A stretch of 64,000 nucleotides of DNA from Morchella semilibera (lineage: Eukaryota > Ascomycota > Pezizomycetes > Pezizales > Morchellaceae). A program made the position numbers and the translations under genes. Positions 34,511 through 46,369 of the stretch are shown here, piece by piece; positions within the stretch are counted from its first letter, which is position 1, and each line of letters begins with the position of its first letter. The stretch covers positions 3,060,001 to 3,124,000 of the forward strand of contig WBVU01000004.1 of assembly GCA_009192285.1 (NCBI GenBank), written 5' to 3'. The notes under the pieces were generated by a model, which made no database searches, had not been told where the DNA came from, and was given only the letters and a program-made list of their open reading frames with translations.

Positions 34511-34517
34511 TATAAAA
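34511..34517 (+). promoter_or_regulatory. Possible TATA box of the CHY/RING gene
   Basis: TATAAAA lies 40 bp before the chosen ATG at 34557. If used, the leader would be very short, so the call is tentative. Confidence 0.3.
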
Positions 34518-34556
34518 GTGCAGTGTGTAGTAGCCAGCTCTGCTACGGAATTTCTG

Positions 34557-36756
34557 ATGGCTACCTACGCTACCCGGCTTCTTGGACCGGTTGTTGAGAG
34601 GGCTCGACGGTGGTCGCAGTCATCGTCCGCTGAGGAACGTCCTGCGCCTCCTATCCCATCCCTCTCAGATGAGGACCACGATTTTTCAGCCTCAGAATCA
34701 GCCATCGCGACACCACTTCAATCTCCTCGCACCTTAGAGCCAGTTTTCGAGTCTTTCGATGGAGACCCGGAAGATGGAGCTTCCGAACAGGCATTAGAAA
34801 TCAGTGCTCATCCCTCAAGGTACCGGCCACCCATGTCAGGTCAATCAAACGAATTTGGGAATAGGGCCCCGAGTCGCCACCGCTGTCATCAACATGGAGG
34901 ACGCCAATATCTTTCACGGATTTACCTACTAACTCATCCCCGAGCTCGGAAGACAATTCAGAGTCACAGAGCCCCAAGAAATCAACCCTCCCGGAAGATG
35001 ATGGCCAGAAGTTTTTGCGTCAAAAGCTTGTCGAGATCTTAAAGCTAAATATTTCGGAGAGAGAGAGGGCCGTACGAATGCATAATCTTATGTTGGAGAA
35101 ATACAATGCCTCTCGCCGCCCCGGGGGAGCCTTCGGGTCAGAACCTGTACAATCGGGCCAGTCCCAAGCTAGCTTAGGGGGGGCTTTCCTACAGAATGAT
35201 AACCCATTCAAGCTTTCGCCTTCAGACATCGCAAAAACATATTACACCGGGCCGCCTACCCCGGAAATAGCAGCTAATGGAGAATTGATAGCTCTTGAGG
35301 AGACGGCAGTTTCAACGGATTGGGCAACTTCTCTAGGTCTATCGGGGGAGCTTGGATGCCCACATTATAGGCGTGGCGTAAAGCTTCAATGTTCGACATG
35401 TGAGAGATGGCATACATGCAGGTTTTGTCACGATGAGAAAGAGGACCATGTTTTGATTAGGAGGGAAACTAAAAACATGCTGTGCATGCATTGTGGAACA
35501 GCTCAACCAGTAGGGCAGGATTGCAAGAACTGCGGTATAAGAAGCGCTAGATACTATTGTGACAAGGTCTGTTTCCTGGCCGTCGCTTTCTTTAAAAAAA
35601 ATAGAAACACCTTTTTTCTCTCTTTATTATTCATATCATCGCACTCTACCCATCAAAGACCAAAAGAAATATTACAATCTTAGGCCTTTGAAAGACTGAA
35701 ACATTACTGACTCTGGTTTTGTGACCAACAGTGTAAATTATGGGATAACGACCCGCGAAAAAGAATTTATCATTGCAATGACTGTGGGATATGCCGAATC
35801 GGCGAAGGACTGGGCAAGGATTTTTTCCACTGCAAGGTCTCTAACCACGTAAATGGAAAACGCGGGACGAATCTAGTTGACAAGTAATATAGAAATGCGG
35901 TGTCTGTATGTCCATCTCTTTAGAGGGCTCCCACAGATGCATAGAGCGTTCAACGGAGTGCGACTGCCCAATATGCGGCGAATATATGTTCACATCTACC
36001 ATGACGGTTGTTTTTATGGTATGTTTTTTATTACCTCCACCATTACCAATTTCGTGATCCGTGGTGAAACTTACTTCTGTGGTATAGCGTTGTGGGCATT
36101 CCATTCACCGCAAATGCTACTATGAGCATATGAAAACCTCCTACAGATGTCCTACATGTACTAGGACAATTGTAAACATGGAAATTCAATTCCGCGCTCT
36201 CGATAGTGAGATTGAGGCTCAGCCGCTTCCTTCTCCGTACGATAAATGGCGGTCCCTTATCACTTGCAATGACTGTTCAGCAAAACAGAATGTCCCTTTC
36301 CACTTTCTGGGACTAAAATGTGATAATTGTAAATCGTACAATACAAGCCAAATCAAAACAATTCGGCCCGAAAACACTGCCGGCGATGCGGATAGAGACA
36401 ACAATAGCACATCACCAGCCGTACCTCCAGCTCCACTAAGGACGATTTCCTCCAATTCGGTACTAGGATCAGCGCAACCACTAAATTCACCACCTCGTTT
36501 GGCGCGGGCTGAAGCCGGGCCCACAGATGGAGAAGCAGCAGTTATGATAGCAAACCGAGCACTTGCAGCAGCCGAGGAGGCGATTGGGGCTACAATAGAT
36601 CTGGGAGACGAAGACTTGATATATGGGAATGGTTGGGGGACGAGTAGTGAGGTGGACGATGAAGGTGAGATCAAGACAGAGGAAGAGGGTGAAGAGGATG
36701 ACGACGAAGACGACGAAGACGAAGACGACCTAATTCAACTCATTGGGCACCTATAA
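34557..36756 (+). CDS. CHY zinc-finger and RING-finger E3 ubiquitin ligase (RCHY1/Pirh2-like)
   Basis: Proposed exons 34557-34819, 34900-35566, 35732-35836, 35893-36018 and 36088-36756 total 609 codons plus stop, in phase. After a disordered N-terminus (about 1-235), the CHY zinc finger spans about 241-310 (GCPHYRRGVKLQCSTCERWH, CRFCHDEKEDH, CMHCGTAQP, CKNCG, YYCDK). The CTCHY finger follows at about 311-368 (CKLWDNDP, YHCNDCGICRIGEG, DFFHCKKCGVCMSISLEGSH). The RING lies at about 369-411 (CPICGEYMFTS, CGHSIHRKCYYEHM, YRCPTC), then a zinc ribbon at about 447-468 (CNDCSAKQ ... CDNCKSYN) and a Glu/Asp tail. The layout matches RCHY1-type ligases, which ubiquitinate substrates through the RING. 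Intron 1 borders are the least certain: an alternative donor GTCAGG after 34835 also keeps phase. Confidence 0.92.
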
Positions 36757-38433
36757 TATAAGGAGAGGTTATGGCCTTTTCAGGTAGCCTCTTGCTGACG
36801 CCACATCTCATCTGTTACATCCTGGGAATTATTTGGGAGGTTTATTAAAGATATTTTCAGTATTCCTCTTTTTACTCTGAGTTTGTGGAGGAATCGGGGG
36901 TTTAAGGTGGTTGGATCACTCAAGTGGGGAGCGGGTGTTTTTTTTTCCCTCTCCCGCGATGAGGTCATTCCATCGGCGGTGGCTTTGCAGGCGTTATCAT
37001 CCGTTTCTTTCATTTGCACCTGGAGGGGAGTTTTCTGTTTATTTTATGTATATGTTTGCACGCCTGTTTGTATTTCTTAGGACTGATCATGATCTTCTAC
37101 GTATTCAACTACTGCTGGTCATCGGCTAAAAGGGGGGGGGGGGTGTGTGGTTGTTTCGTATACTAAATTCATTATCTGTATTATGGTAACCTTATTGTAT
37201 TATTTTGAGAGATCGCTTGGTGGAGTTGATTGGGATGATACATATCAAAATATTCATCGATCTTGAGCTATACCCTGGGCTTTCTATTAAGAGAGTGGAA
37301 AACATTTGTGAGATGTGGTTGAGGACATATACATGTATGTAGCCGCACAGCATATCACTCGTGTGAATGTCGTCATTCTTGGCATGTGAGTGACCATAAT
37401 TGGCCCAAGATAAGCATTTTGAAAGGGTCCTCGATGACGCACATGCATCAAAGGGTTACACGTAGATCCAGATTGAAATATCGTTTTTTCCATCCGAATA
37501 CAATATTTCCCTCTAAGCTTCGTCTACAGGGTACATGTAGTTATGGCTATATATTGCGCAATACATGTATTCATATCGGTATTTACTACTTGGAAACGGA
37601 AAGACATACATATAGGTACAAGTACTTCCCCACATCGAGGGGCGCTCATCAATTATATGTCTACGCCTAAGTGACGCTCTTAAACGATGAATTTATTCAT
37701 TTCTACATTTGACCTATAGATGTACTGCTGTGCATAGACAGCTCACTAGAATGATATTTTATATACTATGTGTGTGTGGGCGTTGGACCTGAAGTTTGTA
37801 AGAAAATTTGAATGCCAATAGCTGTATTTAGTACTTTATTCTTTTCTGATGAAGAAAGGCTGTGCGTATACTATGATACGAGAAATCCGAGAAAACCGCA
37901 GAGAGAAACCTCGATTGATACGTTGGCTAATTAGTATGTGGCATTCCGGATAGCGAGGCTTGTCTCATAGAAGTAGGTATACCCCATGTCGGAGACAGTA
38001 GAAGAAAAACGCACACAATCGTATAATTTTATGTATGATGCTAGTTCCTCAAGTACCATTTTAGACGGTGGAAATCATGAGTGATCATGAGTCTGCTCGT
38101 TAGTAGTTATTTAAGGCGTTGCGCCAAGCCATGTGGGAACTTTGCGCTCATTTAAAAGGTGGCCGCTGTCACTAAATTGGCATCACAAGTTGTCACTCGC
38201 ATGGTTAATACAGAAACATGAAAGCTGAAATGCTAAACCTGTCCACATAATACTTTCAAACCCACAGACCCAACCCTTATTAGAAAGGTATTTCCCACAT
38301 TGTCTCTATGTCTTGTATAACCAAGCCCTTACTGTCACTATACTACAACACACGATCCCGCTCGCTCGCTATCAAAATTATATATATCTCGTGAACATAG
38401 CAACAACCCAAGTCATAAAGAGCTCAGATTATT
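36757..38433. other. Intergenic, no gene recognised
   Basis: AT-rich DNA with short motif-less ORFs, a G run near 37132, and palindromic TACATG(T/C)A words near 37333 and 37562. Confidence 0.5.
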
Positions 38434-38961
38434 ATGTCTGATTGCCAGCTCGTATCCCAGAGTCGTGTCCAGTCCGTAATTGGCCGTGGCCAATTTCTTC
38501 CTCTCCGCCTCTCCCGTTCTTCCCTCTTCGCAGACCCCGAGATTACGTGGATGCTCCACGGGGACAACCTCCCGCAACCCCCACCTAGGTGCCAACATCG
38601 CCCCTTAGCCGCAGCGGTAGAGACCCCAAGCGCCGGAGTGAGTATGGTCATGAGCGCCTATGATACTCGGATCCTTGCCCCACGGGGAGCGAGTTTCATG
38701 TACTTTCACCCTGGGCTTGATGAGTATTTAATTTTTAATCCGGTCGTTGGTCGGGCGGAAGATATATCAACTAGAAGAAACACAACCATCATCAAGAAAT
38801 GGATGGAACTTACGAAAAGTATCTGGAGGAGGATTCGAGCGCTTGGGAAGGTACTGGGGTATCAAGATGAGGTTACTGTCGTGGAAATGCAGAATAGCAA
38901 TAGTTTTACCACGGTAAATGTATCCATCACATCAAGGTCTTTGGTTCGTATTATCACTTGA
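38434..38961 (+). CDS. Hypothetical protein, orphan ORF
   Basis: An uninterrupted frame of 175 codons starting MSDCQLVSQSRVQSVIGRGQ. TTATATATATC lies about 55 bp upstream, and codon choice looks even over most of its length. Seen in the protein: a Pro-rich patch (LPQPPPRCQ), YFHPGLDEYLIFNPVVGRAE and a basic helix-like stretch KKWMELTKSIWRRIRALGK. No signal peptide, membrane segment or known domain is recognised. An internal GGTACTGGGG could be a splice donor, so the C-terminus may differ. It could also be a chance ORF. Confidence 0.4.
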   Translation: MSDCQLVSQSRVQSVIGRGQFLPLRLSRSSLFADPEITWMLHGDNLPQPPPRCQHRPLAAAVETPSAGVSMVMSAYDTRILAPRGASFMYFHPGLDEYLIFNPVVGRAEDISTRRNTTIIKKWMELTKSIWRRIRALGKVLGYQDEVTVVEMQNSNSFTTVNVSITSRSLVRIIT

Positions 38962-39747
38962 AGTGTTCTTCCTTTGGTTAGGAAAAGGCTAATACAGTAG
39001 TTGGCGTATAGAACCCATTGAAATTTGCGTTGACAAGGTTGTTTAACCGGTGGTTTCCAGAGCGCTGGTCGAGCTTGAAAAAAGACGGTCTGTTGCTGAG
39101 GTTTTCGATGATTGTGTTGACAAAATAATAAGGGTGGTAGACTCATGTATAGAAACGAGGTTACAAGTTGTGATGTGCAAGATCGATATGAAAGCTATAT
39201 ATCTCAATTAGTAAAAAGTCTTAAGCCGTCTTCCTCTATAAACCTCACTGAAAAAGAGCTTTTATAGGCTTGCTAGGTCCCCAGGGGAGAGGGATCTACG
39301 TTGAGACGAGAATATTCACTAGGTGGTGTTGTTGCAGCAGTTTCAGTCTCTTTAGTACCGGGAGTAGGGAGATTTTGCGCTAGCACAATCATAAACACAC
39401 ACTCGTCAGGCAAAGCTGTCTTATCGAAATGTGCGCTACAATCATGAAATCTAGAGCACATGTAGTCATCTGTATACGACTACTTGCGTGTAGGTATATA
39501 ATTAATGTATGTATTTTAGATACTTACCGTGCTTACATGTACATATGTACTTATGTAGCTGTAAGTACTCCCAGTTCTATGTGCATGCCAAGAATTGTAT
39601 TCAGGCATTCTTTTGGCCACGTTCAACTACGTAGATCCAACAGCTGCAACCAACCCCAGCATCATCATTCTTTGCATCATCATTCTTTGCATAGCTTTCC
39701 CACTTCAACAAAGTTACTCCCACAACTCTACTCAACACCCAGTAGCC
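38962..39747. other. Intergenic, 5' flank of sec39
   Basis: No gene seen. Just before the sec39 ATG lies a CATCATTCTTTG repeat (two units at 39661-39690) and a CT/CA-rich leader. Confidence 0.5.
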
Positions 39748-42207
39748 ATGGCGACGTCAGTTCGGGTCGCCGAGCTATCTCCCGCAAAGGCCACTGTTCT
39801 TGCTGCCCATTTCGCGGCTTCTGGAGATTTAAAGTCCTTACGGTCGGTATGCTTATTGCACCCTTCGACACTTTGTGGCCACACACTTCTGCGAATACTG
39901 TTATGTCTCCCAGAGACCATTCACCCAAATATGTATATTCCTTTTATCAGGAATATTCTGTCAAACGAAGGCGTTACGGCACCAGAAGGCGAGGGAATAG
40001 AAGCCGACATGGAATCATCATCACCAATCATCAAGATATCCGAGAAGAGCGCATTGAAGAAGATAGAAAAGCTTCCAACTCTCCAACTAGAGGATGACGC
40101 CGACATGAAGGCGTTGGTTACCTCTTATTTGCTACAGCGATCGCGGAACGTAGACTCGGAAACTGGCGCACTGTCAATTATCAAGGAACTTTTAACTCCA
40201 TTCCGGAACGACTTGCCGAAAATCAGAAATTATCTGGATGGCTCCGTTGAGGTTTTATCAAAACTCGTTTACGAATATGCTCAGGAAAATGAAGAGGATA
40301 TTGGAGGTACGGCTGCTTTTGAGACAATGGAAGTGGATGCTGGCACAAAAATACTCTTGAACCGCTGCGAAAGAGGCGGGAATATCGTGCAAGATTTGAA
40401 GCAGCTTGTGGTTCCATACTTGACTTATAGGGGGAACGATTGGGACGGTTGGGGTGTCATATGGAAATGGCTGGAACAAAAGGTTGAATCGGGAGACTGG
40501 GCTGGGTTTGTTGAGGTCATTGCAAGATGGGATGGACCTGAAAACCAACTTTTGCGGGAACAGTACGCAAGGATCGCCCTAGCGGGATGTTATATTTGCC
40601 CCGAGACGGAGAGTTGGGCTTTGGACGGAATGCGAGTCGTTCAAAAAAGGGTACGGAGCTTTATAGATGCTGGTGTATGTGCTATGAATGTGTACAAGGC
40701 ACCAACCGAGTTAGGCGGTCTGTTAGATAAAGAGAACCCACTCACTGCACCAAATACGGAATCACTCAAGATACTTGACCTCTTGATTACTTCGGCCGGA
40801 ATCTTATCTATCCCGTTGGCGGCGGCGGCAAAAGTGAAGTTTGAGGGCTCGCACGACGACCAGAAGGGGGTACTTGTACGATACGTGAGGAACGGACCGA
40901 ATTGGGCCAAGAGATCTAATGAAGAGTGGAAGAAGTTGAGGGCTGGCTTGAGGTGGATGCGATCCGAGTCGGGAGTGTTGGAAAAATTATCTGTAGAAGA
41001 GGTCGAGAAAGTGCTACTTTCAGGAATGTTAGCAGCTGCAAAGTTTCCATTGGTAAAAGAAATCTATGTTACTGGACGGGATGGAGGGCTAGGGAAGGAA
41101 GAGGTAGAAAGAAGTATATTAGACACTTTTCAAGAGTTTTACGACAATGCGAGCAATGGAAACAAGACTAGAGGTGGAGTAAAGAATGCACTAAATACGT
41201 TAGTCTCTCCTCCTCATTTTCAGAAGTCTGGCCTGACCCATTTCCCCTCCAGTCTGCAGATACTCTACCCTCAATACTCAAAATCCACTGCTCTCGAGCG
41301 CGCCTTCCGTCTGACTAATGCTACTCACGCACTTTCCCACTACTCTCTAACAATCACACCTGGTGTCCCACTCCGCCCAGTTCATGTTAGAATTCATGCG
41401 GACCCGTTGTCTCTCCTTGCCCGCCTCCTTGACTCCAATCCGAGATCATATACACAAGCCGATAACCTAACCAATATTGCCAAGGACCTTTGCTTTGGTA
41501 CTACTGGCTATGACGGGGGCAGAAAAACCGATGCTAGGGTTCTCGGGATGTGTATAGACGCAGCGCTTTCAGAATCCGATTTTGACACTGCTTACTCATT
41601 CAGCATGAACCGACTTGTCTCCATGGCCACAGATGAAGAAGACACTGAGGAAGTTAAGGATGTAATCTGGCGTACTTGCTTCCAGGCTGGACGATACCGC
41701 TCCCCATATGCTGCCCTTATGGGAGAAACTGGTGCACATGGTGGTAAAGCACTGCGGACAGTTGAAATGCGGATGGAACTTCTCGGCCAAGCCCTTCGAG
41801 TATGCCCCCCGCCCGCATTGGCAGAAGTCTTGGCCGCCTGGCGGCGCTGTGAGGAGGAAATGCAAGCCGGCCTCAAGGAAGAGGAGGAAGAGGAAGAGCG
41901 CCATGCCGCTCTATGGAAGACCGGTGATGCAAGAACCGCTTCGGGTAGAAGAAAAGAAGACGAGGCTCCCATGGGGCTATTTGCCGTTGCGAGAGGCGCG
42001 GCACAGGCACTCAGAGGCTCAACATTCCCACTTACCGCTGGGCGAGGAACGGACGGCACGGGCAGCGAGCATGGAAGCGAGGGATCCGTGGCGACGGAGG
42101 AGCAGAGGATGAGAAAGAGAGATATGGTATCAGGCATGGTTACACATGGACTTGCAAGCGGACTTGGCTGGGTACTTGGTACTCAGCCTAATGTGCCACC
42201 ACGTTAG
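39748..42207 (+). CDS. sec39: Sec39 domain protein, Dsl1 tethering complex subunit
   Basis: One intron-less frame of 819 residues from MATSVRVAELSPAKATVLAA. The alpha-solenoid Sec39 region begins at once (AAHFAASGDLKSLRSVCLLH, LLRILLCLPETIHPNMYIPF) and continues with DMKALVTSYLLQRSRNVDSE, YRGNDWDGWGVIWKWLEQKV, SGDWAGFVEVIARWDGP and YARIALAGCYICPETE; the C-terminal half is helical with an acidic EEEEEEER stretch. Sec39 (NBAS in animals) works with Dsl1 and Tip20 at the ER to tether COPI vesicles returning from the Golgi. The start at 39748 is preferred to the upstream in-frame ATG at 39595 because homology-like sequence starts there and CAGTAGCC precedes it. Its length is close to that usual for filamentous fungal Sec39 proteins. 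Confidence 0.88.
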   Translation: MATSVRVAELSPAKATVLAAHFAASGDLKSLRSVCLLHPSTLCGHTLLRILLCLPETIHPNMYIPFIRNILSNEGVTAPEGEGIEADMESSSPIIKISEKSALKKIEKLPTLQLEDDADMKALVTSYLLQRSRNVDSETGALSIIKELLTPFRNDLPKIRNYLDGSVEVLSKLVYEYAQENEEDIGGTAAFETMEVDAGTKILLNRCERGGNIVQDLKQLVVPYLTYRGNDWDGWGVIWKWLEQKVESGDWAGFVEVIARWDGPENQLLREQYARIALAGCYICPETESWALDGMRVVQKRVRSFIDAGVCAMNVYKAPTELGGLLDKENPLTAPNTESLKILDLLITSAGILSIPLAAAAKVKFEGSHDDQKGVLVRYVRNGPNWAKRSNEEWKKLRAGLRWMRSESGVLEKLSVEEVEKVLLSGMLAAAKFPLVKEIYVTGRDGGLGKEEVERSILDTFQEFYDNASNGNKTRGGVKNALNTLVSPPHFQKSGLTHFPSSLQILYPQYSKSTALERAFRLTNATHALSHYSLTITPGVPLRPVHVRIHADPLSLLARLLDSNPRSYTQADNLTNIAKDLCFGTTGYDGGRKTDARVLGMCIDAALSESDFDTAYSFSMNRLVSMATDEEDTEEVKDVIWRTCFQAGRYRSPYAALMGETGAHGGKALRTVEMRMELLGQALRVCPPPALAEVLAAWRRCEEEMQAGLKEEEEEEERHAALWKTGDARTASGRRKEDEAPMGLFAVARGAAQALRGSTFPLTAGRGTDGTGSEHGSEGSVATEEQRMRKRDMVSGMVTHGLASGLGWVLGTQPNVPPR

Positions 42208-45200
42208 AAACACGTAAATATGGAGTGCGTAGAAAGGGTGGGCAGAAAGGGTGGGCAGAAAGGGTGGGTTGATTGAGATTATAACTCTTACATACTGTTT
42301 CTTGTATCGAGCAATGGCGTTAGTTGGATTTTTTTTCTTTTATTAAAACGGTACTACTACAGACATTTATCTGATAAGCTTCTTGATGTAATATGTTGGT
42401 GTGTGATCATGGTGGGGATTTTTTCTTATTTACACCTATATTGATATGAAATGATTATTTTACACACAGCGTAAATCACCAAGTTAATGAGAGCTAAAGA
42501 CTGCCCAAGGTCAGACCTATGTGCTTTTGTAATTGGAATTGCTTAGCTGGGAGCATATTTGATCCAAAGCCATGTTTCGGAGGATCTGTCTGGTTGAGGT
42601 GGGAAATGATTGAAATGCACTAAACACTGTGCCAAGCCACATCAAAGCTCCGCACCTCTCAAACCAGAGCACATCTGGACGGGGCCCCAGAACATGAGGG
42701 TTGGCCTAATACTAGTAGGAAGGGCCAGGCCAATTCAGTAGCGAATAGGGTCTGGTGGTGACTGGGACGAAACATAATATATCACTCGACCGGAAACAAG
42801 CGACAGCCAATACTCCTAGGTTTTTAATACGTATAATATTATGGTCGATCGACAAACGCTGCCAGATTATCCATAGGCCAAATTATATACCCTAACAGCC
42901 ATTTATGGATAAACCCTGATTGATTTAGTGCGAAACAAATAGCCTTGGACCGACACTACAGGCCGAATCATAGGAGGCAGAATCTTTGAGGAATAATTTA
43001 CTTTGGGGGGGGGGGTGTTTATGATAAAAATTAATAACTACATGTAGTATAACGAACAGTTGGAGGCGGTGGGTCATGACGCTTTACTTATCTGTGTGAT
43101 TGAGCTTTATGGGGAAAACTCTAGGCAAAGTACATGTATATATATAATAGTGTTTATTCGCGAGATCTCTGTAGTGTTCTAGTGGTGCTTATGACTTTTC
43201 TACCTTGTAAAAATTCAATCATTTAAGGTCTAGCTTGTAGTTGTACCTGCATCTATTCTTTATCTAGCTACCCAGATTAATAGGTAGTACAGAGTTTTGT
43301 TGATTGGGAGAGGCGCAAATCCTTGGGCCCATCAACCCACTCTCTGGGGATCTTTAGAACAATTTTTACTTGTATCCTTTCGTGCCCATAGAGGGCTCAA
43401 CACCTAAGCTGCAACGCCCAGGGTATGGTACCTATCTACCCCTTTTGCCAAATTCGTAAGGAAGGTGGGTTGAGGGTGCCTATAGATTCATGGATGATCA
43501 CTCGGTATTGAATAGATGCATTGCATTTGGCCGTACAGGTAGCTGCATATATAGATGGAGGAAAATATCTCAAAATGTTTCAGAAGATCGAGAAGTCATG
43601 GAGGGCTACACTTGCTTGTGATAGTGCACACGTTTCAAATATCCTACATTGATTGTGTGCGAACTGGCCCAATAACGTCAACGTTAAAGTTCAGCTGCAA
43701 GTAGCGTTACGTGTTAGATAAAGTAACAGATCTAGATTCTACGTCTCTGAAACAGTAATTCGAGCTCTTTTACTCTTTCATGCACTTCAACTTCAGAGTG
43801 GGGGTACATACATGTATGTAGCCCTCACCAACTCTCCGTCTATTGCACCGACAGCGACGACTAAAGTTTATGCCGCTATCCGTTGTCATTTCTTGGATTC
43901 TATGAACCGGCCCGAGCAGACCAGTTTGTTCTAATTCCTATAGGCGTTCGTACCTTTATACATGTGGGTTCTGATACCGGAGTTCTCTCTCAGCTGATAA
44001 TATGGTACATATGCACGTACTGATGGTTACCCTCGAGTTCTAGATAAGACCAGAAGAAGATTGGCCGCACGCACGTGTTTTGTGGCATCTGTTTTTCTAC
44101 ACTTCCGCCTCAACATGATAATCTATGTAGCCACAGGAGATCGAGGCACCTATCCGTGGTATCACACACACACACACACACACATCCTCATTGAAGGGAC
44201 ATCCGTAGGCTGCGTATAATTTTCGGGACCGTTCAAGGACCGTGGCTCACGTTGTGAACCTCACCTCTCATTGTCTGGATTTTGAACGAGTTAATCCAAG
44301 CAGGAATCGCATCATTGTTACAATCCGTTCATATATTACACAAAACAATGCAGTTGATCGAGCTCATCGCTTTGAAACGTTCATTCAACAGCAGCCAATC
44401 AAGATGCTAAGTACTCTACAAGTGCATTCAAACGCGAGTGGGGGGTAACCATTTAAACGCGTGGTTGTATGTGAACGGCGGTAACCATACAATATGTTTC
44501 CAGGTTAACAAAATGTTTCACTGAGGGTGTGATCATGGATTCTGACTCGACAGTGTGGGCATGGGCGCGAAAGATCGACCCTACCGGGTGAAAGAGCATT
44601 GGTATTTCACAAGTCATTGATCGTTGTCTACATTGATTGGCAGCGGGGTACGTTACTTGAAGTACGATTCGATTCGATCCGATTTCAGCAGCAGTTGGTA
44701 GTGGTCCAATCAAGTCGCCCGGGGGTCATTTGAAAAAACTTATGATTATTTATCTGTTTGGAGATAAATAATAATCAGCGTTGTTGATCGACTGAATAGA
44801 TTAATCCGGCTCATCTCCGCTCCACCACCACCACAGTCCGCCACCATAACACCATAACGGCTTTTTTTTTTTTTTTTTTTTTTTGGGGGGGGGGGGGGAA
44901 CTGAAAAAAACTGAAAAAAACTGAAAAAAACCGAAAAAAACCAACATCGGCTAAAAAAACATTATTGTTATCCCTTATGGAATATTTTGTGTTTCGCCAC
45001 GGGATATATATATATTACGATCAGCTGTATATCAAAACCGATTAACTACGATTTCGATTCAGCGGTTCCAAAGAGATTTGGACGGATCTATGGGGTCAGT
45101 CGTGCATGCATACGTGCTAATCAAAACGTCGCAGCCCTTTCAGGATATTTATCTTGGTGTTGCCTCAAAACAATTATTATTTTCATAACTCCCTGAAACC

Positions 45201-46369
45201 AGATTTTTCTTTGTCCCTTTTTGGCTTTACTCTCCCTTTTCTGGGGGACAGGCTAAAAGGACAAGACCCTCCTGACTGCCACGCGCAACACCACCACCAC
45301 CACCACCTCCTGTATTACTGAGTGGGCTCACGCTCTACCCCATTTTTCGTTAAATAGCATTAATTAATTGGGTAATAGTTTCTTTCCATTTTACAGATCT
45401 CTCGATCATACACCACTAAATAAAGAAAACTAAATACCGAGAGAAGGGGATGGACATCCAGAGAGAGTTACTAGCCTATCAGTGGTGATATCATTACACA
45501 GGAGTATCCAGTCTTAGACCTGAGCCGCAGCAGGTCGGTTTCAAACCATTTTAGAATCCATATGATGGAAGCACCAACTCATGTTGGGCACGTACTCCTC
45601 ACTCACTAATCAGATAGTCGTATTTGATATTGTACCCAGTTAATTCCCGCCCAAGTATTTCATTTATTAGGAAGGAGGTTTCGGTACATGTTTGTGCTTA
45701 AGATCAGCGGGTGGTGGTAGATGTTCTAAATACACCCCCACTCCCAAATGAAATCTCATCTTTGATGACACCTCCCTTTCAAGCCTGAACTCAACGTGTG
45801 ATATAAACAACCTTCCCAGGGGTGGTTAATGGTATGTTGGTAACCCACAATATTTATATGATTTCTTATACTCACCTAAAGTCTGAAGAATCTGATAAGA
45901 TAAATACCCTGTTTTACAGCAAAATCGGCTGATCGAGTTCTTCAGACTTATGCTGAACACCCGGTACATACATGTATACGTCATGTATATAACCAAACCT
46001 GGAAAGAATAGAGTATGCTTTGACGCAGGGCCGCTGCATGTGTATCTGCAGTAATACAGCTTGCCCGAGAGTGTAGGTATTAATTAGCCAAGTAATGTCA
46101 ACATAAGCATTAATTACATGTAATCATATATTTTTTTAATACCCGACCTACATTTGGCAATTGGTTATATGTCGTCAATACCATCATTGACCACACAGGC
46201 ATGTGGTAATCATTGACTGTAGCGTGCCAAGATTAATATGTACACAATATTCAAGCGAAAGCTGTTGACTAAGCTGCTAGTGATACCTGAATTCAATCCA
46301 AACAATAACACTACATGTATCCCATCAAGTATCTACAAGCATTAATATGGCTCTAGAACGCATACCAGC
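42208..46369. other. Intergenic, no gene recognised
   Basis: About 4.2 kb. It holds a three-fold AAAGGGTGGGCAG-type repeat just after sec39 (42234-42267), an (AC)n run at 44164-44183, a 23-T run joined to 14 G at 44862-44898, and a short tandem of ACTGAAAAAA units right after it. ORFs of 65-86 codons have no motif. Confidence 0.55.
44899..44942 (+). repeat. Tandem decamer ACTGAAAAAA
   Basis: Four units of A(C)CTGAAAAAAA/CCGAAAAAAA in a row, directly behind a T-run/G-run junction. Confidence 0.8.

Noticed and set aside
41592-42137. 181-codon antisense ORF
   Set aside because: Lies inside the well-supported sec39 coding frame and has no motif of its own.
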